From: JBDNFP01 sp041689775
GTDB taxonomy: Bacteria > Bacteroidota > Bacteroidia > Cytophagales > Spirosomataceae
DNA: 16,835 bases
Assembly: GCA_041689775.1 (NCBI GenBank)
Contig: JBDNFP010000089.1
Location: forward strand, 1-16,835
Direction: 5' to 3'
Shown: in pieces, positions 1 through 7,418 of the stretch
Numbering within the stretch: the stretch's first letter is position 1
How the letters are laid out: each line of letters opens with the position of its first letter
Notes under the pieces: generated by a model
What the model saw: the letters and a program-made list of their open reading frames with translations, nothing else
What the model was told of the DNA's origin: nothing
Database searches by the model: none
Translations under genes and position numbers: made by a program

Positions 1-71
1 ACATTGTAACTCTAAATAGTAATATTTGACCAAAGATAATTTGTAATTAATAGATAGTTGTCTGTATAATA

Positions 72-102
72 TTTGGTACAATAAATTATAATGAAAGATT
101 TG
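72..102 (+). promoter_or_regulatory. Candidate promoter of the susC-susD unit
   Basis: A TTTG at 72-75 is followed after exactly 19 bases by AAGATTTG at 95-102. This resembles the Bacteroidota primary-sigma architecture (TTTG, about 19 bases, TAnnTTTG) with one mismatch in the downstream element. It would place the transcript start near 109 and leave a leader of about 60 bases before the SusC start. The surrounding 171 bases are very AT-rich and contain AATATTTG twice (21-28 and 68-75), so chance matches are easy. No Shine-Dalgarno sequence is evident, as is usual in this phylum. Confidence 0.35.
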
Positions 103-171
103 CTTTGTGTTACCTAAATAATTACATTTATATTCAATAACAACATTTTCTTAACTTAAACTAAATCGTAC

Positions 172-3100
172 ATGAGGAAAAATTTACTGTTGAGCCTCTT
201 ATTGGTGTGCTCGACTTGGGTGTTCTCCTATGCCCAAGACAGAAAAGTTACCGGTAAAGTTACGGCTACTGAAGACGGTAGTGGCTTACCGGGTGTGTCA
301 GTGGTTGTGAAAGGTAGTACGTCGGGTACAAATACTGATTCCGACGGAAATTACTCCATCAACCTTCCAACGGGGAACGTTTCGTTGGTTTTTAGCTTCG
401 TGGGTACTCTAACCCAGGAGATTCAAGTAGGCAACCGTTCGATTGTAAACGTACAGCTTGCATCAGATACCAAGAACCTGCAAGAAGTTGTTGTGACGGC
501 GATTGGTATACAGCGCGAGAAGAGAGGCTTAGGATACGCGGTGGTAGGGCTCGATGCCGAGGATCTTGCCCAGCGCTCTGAGCCGGATCCCCTGCGGGCA
601 CTTTCGGGAAAAATGCCCGGTGTGAACATTACTGGTGGTGGTGGAGCTCCTGGTCAGGCTACAAAAATCAACATTCGTGGTTTTAACTCTTTGACTGGTA
701 ATACTCAGCCTCTATTTGTTGTGGACGGTATTCCTTTTGATAACTCGGTGAATGCCGGCGGATCAGGCGGATTTGCATCTAACACCGGCGCCTCAAACCG
801 GGCTTATGACATTGACCCTAACAATATTGAGTCGGTGTCCGTATTGAAAGGTGCAGCTGCGGCGGCATTGTATGGCTCACGTGCGGTAAACGGAGTAATC
901 CTGATTACGACCAAAGCAGGTAGTAAGAAAGCGCGTAAAGGACTAGAAGTAACCTACAACTCATCATACAACGAAGAAACTGTTTCTGCACTACCTGATT
1001 ACCAGGACGTATACATGCAGGGTTCAAACCAAAACTATAACGGTGGTTTCATCGGTAACTGGGGTGCTCCTTTCCCCGGCGAAGTAGATCGTATCAACCA
1101 AGAGGTGTATGGTGGGCGTTCACGCTATACCAAAACAAATAGTTTGTACGCCTTCGGACCTAACAAAGGAAAGCCTTATCCAGACGGAACGGCTGAGATT
1201 CCTTTGAGAGCTCGTCCTAACTTTTGTGCTGCTTTTCCTTCACTTTGTGATGAATTTGGTAACGGAGTTCCCATTGATTTGGTTCCCCACGATGTCGTAG
1301 GTGGTTTCCTACGTAAGGGTAGCCTCATCGAAAACGGCTTGAACATTAGTTCAACCGGCGATAAGACAAGCCTGAACGCGTCGCTTTCACGTATGACCAA
1401 CAAAGGAGTTGTGCCTACGCAGGAAGGTTCACGTACTTCATTAAGCTTTGGTGGTACTGCTCAATTGACTAACGGTATAAATATTAGTGGTAACGTAAAC
1501 TACGTAAACACTACTACAAGTAACCCACCACTTGGCGCGGGTTATTATACTGATTACGGCGGATTTGGAAACGAAGGTTCTATCTTTGGTCGTCTTTTTT
1601 ATCTACCACGTAACTTTAAACTAAACGAATACCCATTTGAGTACCCACTGACCGGCGAGAACCTATTCTATCGTCCTTTGGATAACCCACTGTGGTCTGT
1701 AAAGTATAACCGTTCCAATAGCACCGTAAACCGGGCTTACGGAAACATGACCTTGTCTTATGACATTGCGCCTTGGTTAAGCTTTTTAGTAAAAGGTGGT
1801 ATCAATACCTATACCGATCAACGCAGCCGTTTCCAGGCCAAAGGTGGTGTATCTTCTCCGCTTGGATTTGTACGTAAAGATACCTACGGATTTACCGAAA
1901 TGGACTACAACGCTCTGTTCACTATTACGAAGGATTTCGGCGATAACTTCTCATTCCGTGCTATTGTGGGAGGTAACGCCAACCAACGTAGTACTACCCG
2001 ATTGGTAGTTACAGGAACGGACATTATTTCTCGTGGCTTGAACAATGCTGATGCGACGGCTACTCAGATTGTGGGTGAGGATTCTCGTACTTTGCGTCGC
2101 TTGTACGGAGTTTACGCTGATATGCAGTTTGGATTTAAGAACTACCTGTACTTAGGTCTAACTGGCCGTAACGATTGGTCTTCTACGCTTCCAGTAAGTA
2201 ATCAGAGCTATTTCTATCCAGCAGCTACTTTGTCTTTTGTGCTCTCAGAAGCACTTAACTTACCCGCCATCATTGATAACGCCAAGGTACGCGCTGCTTA
2301 TGGTAAGGTGGGATCAGATACTAGTCCTTACAGTATCTTCAACGTGTACCCACTAGGAACGGCTTATCGTAACTATGCTGGTCAGACATTTTACAACGCT
2401 ACGGCAAGTAATACACTTAACAACGCCGAGCTACGTCCGGAGTTTAAGTCTGAACTAGAAGTAGGTATGGAGGTTCAGTTGTTAAAAAACCGCATTGGTA
2501 TTGATTTGACTTGGTTTAGCTCTGACGCCAAGGATCAGATTGTATCTCAGCGGATTGCTTCTTCTTCGGGATATAACAACAAGGTTGTAAACGCCGGATG
2601 GATCAATAATAAAGGATGGGAACTTGGTTTGAGTTTGGTTCCACTTCGTTTGAACAATGGCTTCGAGTGGAATAGTAATGTTGCCTTTACCCGCATTCGT
2701 ACGTTGGTTAAGGATGCCGGTCCTCAGGGTGAAATCTTCTTAGGTGGTACTGGTCTATCAGCATTAGGTACAATTCACCGGACGGGAGAGCAATATGGTC
2801 AGATCTTCGGAACGCAAAACGCTCGTGACGACAATGGTAACCTGTTGATCAACCGTGATACCGGTCTCCCTTTCAGCTTGCCGTCTGCACAGATCATCGG
2901 TAACCCAAACCCTGATTTTACTCTGGGCTTGACTAACACGTTCTCGTACAAAGGATTTAGCCTGACTGCTTTGATCGACTGGCGTCAGGGTGGTGATATG
3001 TACTCGGCGACTGCTGCATCACTGTTGCTACGTGGACAGTTAGCTAATTCTGTTGACCGTGAAGGTCTGCGTGTCATTCCAGGAGTTTACGGTAGTCCGG

Positions 3101-3486
3101 CAACCTACGCACCCGTATTGGGTGGGGACGGACAACCGGTTAAGAACACTACTGGTATTACTTCTTTCGACTACCACTTTTCAAACGGTTTTGGTGCTTA
3201 CGGACAGGATGAAGTTAACGTATACGACATCACCACGATTCGTCTGCGCGAACTGTCCGCCGGTTATTCGGTACCTAAGCGTTTCCTGACCAAGACTCCA
3301 TTTGGTTCTGCTCGTATGAGTGTTTCTGGTCGTAACCTGTTATGGAAAGCTCCTAACATGTTGAAGGGTCTAAATTTTGACCCCGAAACTCTATCTTCAT
3401 TCCCTGATTCAAACATTCAAGGATTTGACTTAGGCGCACAGCCAACGACAAAGCGTCTGGGAATTAACCTCACGTTGACATTCTAA
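172..3486 (+). CDS. SusC/RagA-family TonB-linked outer membrane transporter
   Basis: This is an outer-membrane beta-barrel that, with its SusD partner, should import a ligand using energy from TonB/ExbBD. Of 1104 residues, 1-21 form a signal peptide (hydrophobic LLLSLLLVC, likely cleavage after YAQ). Residues 24-98 are a carboxypeptidase-regulatory-like (CarboxypepD_reg) domain with the pattern GKVTATEDGSGLPGVSVVVKG. Residues 105-250 are the plug, with the family motifs KINIRGFNSL, PLFVVDGIPFD and SVLKGAAAAALYGSRAVNG. The rest is the barrel, ending in Phe as outer-membrane proteins usually do. The length is normal for the family and the frame is intact. The susD gene begins 39 bases after the stop with no hairpin between, so the two are probably co-transcribed. 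Family assignment is secure; the substrate is unknown because no degradative enzyme or dedicated regulator is adjacent. Confidence 0.96.
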   Translation: MRKNLLLSLLLVCSTWVFSYAQDRKVTGKVTATEDGSGLPGVSVVVKGSTSGTNTDSDGNYSINLPTGNVSLVFSFVGTLTQEIQVGNRSIVNVQLASDTKNLQEVVVTAIGIQREKRGLGYAVVGLDAEDLAQRSEPDPLRALSGKMPGVNITGGGGAPGQATKINIRGFNSLTGNTQPLFVVDGIPFDNSVNAGGSGGFASNTGASNRAYDIDPNNIESVSVLKGAAAAALYGSRAVNGVILITTKAGSKKARKGLEVTYNSSYNEETVSALPDYQDVYMQGSNQNYNGGFIGNWGAPFPGEVDRINQEVYGGRSRYTKTNSLYAFGPNKGKPYPDGTAEIPLRARPNFCAAFPSLCDEFGNGVPIDLVPHDVVGGFLRKGSLIENGLNISSTGDKTSLNASLSRMTNKGVVPTQEGSRTSLSFGGTAQLTNGINISGNVNYVNTTTSNPPLGAGYYTDYGGFGNEGSIFGRLFYLPRNFKLNEYPFEYPLTGENLFYRPLDNPLWSVKYNRSNSTVNRAYGNMTLSYDIAPWLSFLVKGGINTYTDQRSRFQAKGGVSSPLGFVRKDTYGFTEMDYNALFTITKDFGDNFSFRAIVGGNANQRSTTRLVVTGTDIISRGLNNADATATQIVGEDSRTLRRLYGVYADMQFGFKNYLYLGLTGRNDWSSTLPVSNQSYFYPAATLSFVLSEALNLPAIIDNAKVRAAYGKVGSDTSPYSIFNVYPLGTAYRNYAGQTFYNATASNTLNNAELRPEFKSELEVGMEVQLLKNRIGIDLTWFSSDAKDQIVSQRIASSSGYNNKVVNAGWINNKGWELGLSLVPLRLNNGFEWNSNVAFTRIRTLVKDAGPQGEIFLGGTGLSALGTIHRTGEQYGQIFGTQNARDDNGNLLINRDTGLPFSLPSAQIIGNPNPDFTLGLTNTFSYKGFSLTALIDWRQGGDMYSATAASLLLRGQLANSVDREGLRVIPGVYGSPATYAPVLGGDGQPVKNTTGITSFDYHFSNGFGAYGQDEVNVYDITTIRLRELSAGYSVPKRFLTKTPFGSARMSVSGRNLLWKAPNMLKGLNFDPETLSSFPDSNIQGFDLGAQPTTKRLGINLTLTF

Positions 3487-3525
3487 GTTGACCCAAAATT
3501 TTTCAAAAAATTGATTCTAACAGAT

Positions 3526-5220
3526 ATGAATATACTTAGAAAAACCTACAAATGGCTCCTTACCATGGTAATGCTGGTTACCTTGGGAAGCTGCAGCCTA
3601 TTTGACCTGGATATCAACACCGACCCCAATAACCCATCGAGTGCTAACTTTGCACTGCTTTTACCATCCGTTGAGTTGGGAGGAGTGGGCTTCTTTGAGG
3701 GTTTAAACCAAAATACCCACGGTTTTATGGGTTGGCTGGCAAGTGCTGATACCTACGATCTGACTTTTACTTCCTACAACGGAACCTGGAACGGTTTTTA
3801 TTCAGGTCCAATGAAGGATCTGGAAGAGATTATTGTAGCGGCTGAAGCACAAGGAAACACCCGTTATCTGGGCGTTGGACAAGTACTAAAAGCTTACTTC
3901 TTCAGTAATTTTGTGGACATGTTCGGCGAGGTACCTTACACCGAAGCGTTTGCTGGTGGGTATGCCTCGGCTAATATTAATGCTAAATTCGACGATGATA
4001 AAGATATCTACGCAGCTTTGATCAAGCTATGTGACGATGCGGTAGTAAATCTTAATAAAACTTCACCCATCGCTATTTCTGGCGACCTATTTTACAACGG
4101 TAACGTTGCCCGTTGGCGTAAACTTGCTAAAACCGTTAAGTTGCGTCTGCTGATGAACTCTCGTCTGGACAACCCAAGTGCGGCGGCTCAGATAAAGGTA
4201 ATTCTCGATGAAGGTGATTATATCACTACCGCGGCGGATGATTTCCAGTTCAAGTACAACCGTTTGGCTGTACCCGATGGACGTCACCCTTGGTATCAAT
4301 CGTCTTATGTGTCAGCAAATAACGCGTTTACCTACATTTTACATCAGCCGATGTTTGAGATGCTTCGTGACGATGACCCACGTCGACCTTTCTACTTCAA
4401 GCGTCAAACTAGCTTTACCTTGAATCCTGAAGATCCTACGGATGCATCGACAATTCCTTGCTCACAGTTAGCCGGTTGTACGTATGCATACATGGCGCTT
4501 AACCCAACAGTAATTAAGGAGTTGTACACTGATAAAGGAAAGGCTTACACTGCTACGGACCGCGCTTTCCTTTCTGGTTTCTTTGGTCGTGATCGTGGTG
4601 ATATCTCCGGTGTTCCTGCTGATGTAGATATTCGCACTGTTCCTGGTACCTATCCTGCGGCTGGCTTCTATGACAACGCTGCTAGTCGTTCAGGTAATAG
4701 AGGTGCAGCGGGTGCAGGTGATGGTATTTCACCAATTATCACAAGCTGGATGACAAAGTTCTACCAAATTGAGGCAATTCTTGCGCTGGGAATTGCCGGT
4801 GATGCACGTGCAATTTTTGAAAAAGCAATGCGTGAGCAAATGGCCAAAGTAGTAGCGCTTGGTCTATCATCTGATCCAAACGCGGTAGCTCCTACCGCAG
4901 AAGCTGTTGATACGTACGTCAACTTGATTCTGGCAAGATACGATGATGCCCCCAACAACAATCAGAAGTTAAATGTGGCGTTGAAGCAGGCATGGTACTG
5001 TAACTATGGCAATGGTATGGAAATGTACAACGCATTCCGCCGTACCGGTTACCCAAGCGATGTGCAAATTCCTGTTCAACGTATCCGGAACTTCCCACTA
5101 CGTTTGCCGCAGCCTGCTCAGGAGACCTCTTTGAACAAGAGTGCTCCCCAAACGCCTCCGGCATTTGACAGCCCCGCTGCTGCTATCTTCTGGGACAAGT
5201 TGAAATTTAAATTCCAATAA
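3526..5220 (+). CDS. SusD/RagB-family outer membrane lipoprotein
   Basis: This is the surface lipoprotein that acts as ligand-binding lid for the upstream SusC transporter. I chose the ATG at 3526 over an in-frame TTG at 3511, because the ATG puts a compact signal peptide directly at the N-terminus (MNILRKTYKWLLTMVMLVTLGSC), with lipobox LGSC and lipidated Cys at residue 23. After it comes DINTDPNNPSSANFALLLPS, typical of the SusD-like_2 subgroup. Helical TPR-like segments follow, including YLGVGQVLKAYFFSNFVDMFGEVPYTEAF, which resembles the conserved SusD core, and a C-terminal RTGYPSDVQIPVQRIRNFPLRLPQP stretch typical of these proteins. The 564 residues fit the family. It is the second gene of the susC unit and is followed after 18 bases by a small lipoprotein gene. 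Substrate unknown. Confidence 0.94.
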   Translation: MNILRKTYKWLLTMVMLVTLGSCSLFDLDINTDPNNPSSANFALLLPSVELGGVGFFEGLNQNTHGFMGWLASADTYDLTFTSYNGTWNGFYSGPMKDLEEIIVAAEAQGNTRYLGVGQVLKAYFFSNFVDMFGEVPYTEAFAGGYASANINAKFDDDKDIYAALIKLCDDAVVNLNKTSPIAISGDLFYNGNVARWRKLAKTVKLRLLMNSRLDNPSAAAQIKVILDEGDYITTAADDFQFKYNRLAVPDGRHPWYQSSYVSANNAFTYILHQPMFEMLRDDDPRRPFYFKRQTSFTLNPEDPTDASTIPCSQLAGCTYAYMALNPTVIKELYTDKGKAYTATDRAFLSGFFGRDRGDISGVPADVDIRTVPGTYPAAGFYDNAASRSGNRGAAGAGDGISPIITSWMTKFYQIEAILALGIAGDARAIFEKAMREQMAKVVALGLSSDPNAVAPTAEAVDTYVNLILARYDDAPNNNQKLNVALKQAWYCNYGNGMEMYNAFRRTGYPSDVQIPVQRIRNFPLRLPQPAQETSLNKSAPQTPPAFDSPAAAIFWDKLKFKFQ

Positions 5221-5238
5221 TAAACTACGGAATCGATT

Positions 5239-5949
5239 ATGAAAAATATGAACAAAATAGTTTTCCTGGCGTTAATATTGGGTTTTGGATTTATGGTATC
5301 CTGTGAAGACCCAAGCCTCAGCCCTAACCTCGTAGCCGAAGGAAGTGCCAGTGGATTTGGTAGTTTTCTGGTTGGAGGTAAGCCACAAAAAGATCCTTTT
5401 GATTTGACAAGGGGTGATTCACAGAAACGGGGCAGTGATTTCTTTCAGACTACCAAAGCTTTTACTTCTATTCCGGCATCTTTGTATTGGGCTTCTTTTG
5501 ACAAGAAAGTAAAGGTGAACAAGATTGAACTTTACGTTCGGATGACGGAAAACTACGTGGATAAAGATGGTAACAAGGTATTTGCAAGGCACGGTGGTTC
5601 GGGTCAGTTAATGGCTACCTTAACTCCCGCTCAAATGTACGATGCCAATAACTTTACGATCGATAAAACGAAAGTATATGACCTGATTAAGTCTGCTAAG
5701 TTTGACTACGGTACTGGCGGAGGAAGTGTTGATGTATTCGGTGCGGCCTCTGGCCGGACTACTGCGGATCCCTTCTTAGGCAATCGCAATGTCCCCTTCA
5801 ATAACCGGTCAATAGCAATCACGGGAGACGACATCGAAGTGAAGTGGAAGCTTTACGGAGAAAATGGTCTTGTGTATGATAGTTGGAGCCCTTCGGTATG
5901 CGAGGAGTTCGTAGGTACCAATTGCCGTGTAGTATTACGTGTGCGTTAA
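5239..5949 (+). CDS. Small unrecognised lipoprotein of the SusCD unit
   Basis: I do not recognise a named domain in this 236-residue protein. It begins with a lipoprotein signal (FLALILGFGFMVSC, Cys at residue 22). The residues after the Cys are acidic (CEDPS), which in Bacteroidota often accompanies export to the cell surface; that location is inference. The mature part is rich in Gly, Lys, Asp and aromatic residues and reads as mostly beta structure (KVNKIELYVRMTENYVDKDGNKVFAR, DDIEVKWKLYGENGLVYDSW). It has two further cysteines near the C-terminus (CEEFVGTNC), spaced to form a disulfide. It starts 18 bases after susD and ends just before a terminator, so it is almost certainly the last gene of the unit. 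Its position suggests an accessory ligand-binding or SusCD-associated lipoprotein. A second in-frame ATG at 5248 is an alternative start. Confidence 0.8.
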   Translation: MKNMNKIVFLALILGFGFMVSCEDPSLSPNLVAEGSASGFGSFLVGGKPQKDPFDLTRGDSQKRGSDFFQTTKAFTSIPASLYWASFDKKVKVNKIELYVRMTENYVDKDGNKVFARHGGSGQLMATLTPAQMYDANNFTIDKTKVYDLIKSAKFDYGTGGGSVDVFGAASGRTTADPFLGNRNVPFNNRSIAITGDDIEVKWKLYGENGLVYDSWSPSVCEEFVGTNCRVVLRVR

Positions 5950-5979
5950 TACCAGTCGATGTACTAATTGAATACCAGA

Positions 5980-6005
5980 AAGCGGGTCGAAAGACTCGCT
6001 TTTTT
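5980..6005 (+). terminator. Rho-independent terminator after the SusCD unit
   Basis: A 9-bp stem (5980-5988 with 5993-6001) closes a GAAA tetraloop and runs directly into a T tract at 6000-6005. One pair is G:T, which becomes G:U in the plus-strand RNA, so the hairpin favours plus-strand transcripts. It lies 31 bases after the small lipoprotein stop and separates that unit from the heme/copper protein gene. Confidence 0.85.
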
Positions 6006-6008
6006 GGT

Positions 6009-6016
6009 TATATTTA
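6009..6016 (+). promoter_or_regulatory. Possible -7 element for the heme/copper protein gene
   Basis: TATATTTA matches the Bacteroidota -7 element TAnnTTTG at all but the last base. It sits immediately after the T tract of the preceding terminator and would start a leader of about 17-20 bases. No convincing TTTG lies about 19 bases upstream, so this is weak. Confidence 0.25.
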
Positions 6017-6039
6017 GGTAAAGCGAAAATGAAAGACTA

Positions 6040-7341
6040 ATGTTTTTGTATTCTAAGCCCGTTCAAGTGGGTGGGATTTTGCTGGTGTTGTGTATCAATT
6101 TAACTTCCAAAAGCACAGCACAGCAAACCACCTACCAAGCTGATGTCGCCCCGATCATCAGGGCGCACTGTATTGAGTGTCATCAGAAGGGCGGTATTGG
6201 TCCCTTTGCGTTGACTTCTTACGAGGATGTGGCCAAGAGAGCAAAGTTTATCGGGAAGGTGACCCAAAGCCGTTATATGCCACCGTTTCGGGCCGACCGC
6301 ACGTTTCAGGAATACGCCAACGAGCGTGGACTTTCTGAAACCGAAATTGCTACGATTCAGCAGTGGGTTCAGGAAGGAGCTGTGGAAGGGAAAGCCGAAA
6401 AGAAAAAAATCGGTAAGAAAGCAAAATCAGAAGCAGCAGGGGCTGTTGAAAAGGTAACCCCATGGAAGGAGTGGACTATGCTTTCCCCCTACGAAATCAA
6501 GGGTGATGGTAAGGAAGACTTTCGTTACTTCAACATTCCGACGAACCTTGAAAAGGATATCTACGTAAAAGCTATTGAATTTAGGGTTGATAATCGTAAG
6601 GTACTTCATCACAGTCGGATAATGACCGACACGACCCAAAAAATGAGAGCTATTGATGGAATGGCAGGATCTGACCCGCGTATCAAAGCATTTCAAAAGA
6701 TACCACTCGAAGAAGAATTTTTATACGGCTGGGTGCCTGGTAATGACCGTATTGAGTTTCCTGCCGGAACGGCCAAGAAAATCAGGAAGGGAACTGACCT
6801 GCTATTCAACATGCACTACGCACCGTCGCCAATCAAGGAAAAAGATCAGTCCGCTGTACGGTTTTACCTCACTGATTCAGCCGCAGTTGATCGCGAAGTT
6901 AAAACCCTCACGCTCACTGAAAATGATATCACCAATCAGCCTTTTGTACTTCCGGCCGAAAGTAAACCTACTTTTTACATTAGTTATGGTCCAACCCAGC
7001 AGAATATATCGTTGATTTCGGTTTTACCCCACATGCATGTGTTAGGAAAAACGTTCCGGTCCTTTGCGATTACACCCGGCGGAGAACTAGTACCACTCGT
7101 GAAAATAGACCAATGGGATTTTAACTGGCAGATGACCTACCAATTTAAGAAGCTATTGCACCTTCCTGAGGGGTCAACGATTATTGTGGAGGCAAGCTAT
7201 GATAATACTTCGCAGAACCCGGAGAATCCATTTCAACCGGCCCGACAGGTTACCTACGGATGGAATTCAACGGATGAAATGATGAACCTAGTGATCTATT
7301 ATGTAGGCTACAAGGAGGGTGACGAAAATAAAGAACAGTAA
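6040..7341 (+). CDS. Cytochrome c / PHM-type copper monooxygenase-like fusion protein
   Basis: This 433-residue exported protein joins two redox modules. Residues 1-28 look like a signal peptide (hydrophobic GGILLVLCI, then STAQQ). Residues 30-112 are a small c-type heme segment with the covalent heme motif C44-I-E-C47-H48 and a Met at 80 (RYMPPF) that could be the distal ligand. After a Lys/Ala/Glu-rich linker (115-138), residues 145-425 resemble copper type II ascorbate-dependent monooxygenase domains. These show the HH pair at 190-191 (KVLHHSRIM), His259 (FNMHYAP), the HxH pair 331/333 (LPHMHVLG) and Met414/415 (TDEMMN). They appear in the same order as the six copper ligands of peptidylglycine alpha-hydroxylating monooxygenase. 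Similar fusions occur in Bacteroidota, but I know of no established substrate. It is flanked by terminators on both sides, so it is probably transcribed alone. Confidence 0.85.
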   Translation: MFLYSKPVQVGGILLVLCINLTSKSTAQQTTYQADVAPIIRAHCIECHQKGGIGPFALTSYEDVAKRAKFIGKVTQSRYMPPFRADRTFQEYANERGLSETEIATIQQWVQEGAVEGKAEKKKIGKKAKSEAAGAVEKVTPWKEWTMLSPYEIKGDGKEDFRYFNIPTNLEKDIYVKAIEFRVDNRKVLHHSRIMTDTTQKMRAIDGMAGSDPRIKAFQKIPLEEEFLYGWVPGNDRIEFPAGTAKKIRKGTDLLFNMHYAPSPIKEKDQSAVRFYLTDSAAVDREVKTLTLTENDITNQPFVLPAESKPTFYISYGPTQQNISLISVLPHMHVLGKTFRSFAITPGGELVPLVKIDQWDFNWQMTYQFKKLLHLPEGSTIIVEASYDNTSQNPENPFQPARQVTYGWNSTDEMMNLVIYYVGYKEGDENKEQ

Positions 7342-7356
7342 GATAAAACCAAAATG

Positions 7357-7407
7357 TGGGCCAAAGGGGTAGTGAGAGATACATTCCCTCACTACCTCTT
7401 TGGCCCA
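7357..7407 (+). terminator. Long stem-loop terminator between convergent genes
   Basis: A 20-bp stem (7357-7376 with 7388-7407) closes an 11-base loop between the converging heme/copper gene and yfhO-like gene. A T-rich stretch follows on the plus strand (7408-7420) and an A-rich stretch precedes it (7343-7354), so it could serve both directions. The single non-Watson-Crick pair is G:T as read on the plus strand. That gives G:U in plus RNA but an A:C mismatch in minus RNA, so the plus direction is favoured. Confidence 0.88.
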
Positions 7408-7418
7408 TTTCTTACTTT

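Noticed and set aside
20..75. Two AATATTTG copies upstream of susC as a tandem regulator site
   Set aside because: The copies are short in an extremely AT-rich stretch, with no shared flanks and no helical phasing.
3511..3525. TTG start for the SusD gene five codons upstream of the ATG
   Set aside because: The ATG at 3526 gives a better signal peptide start, and a TTG start is unnecessary.
6653..7015. Plus-strand open frame of about 120 codons inside the heme/copper gene
   Set aside because: It is an out-of-frame shadow; the host frame carries all recognised copper-ligand motifs continuously.
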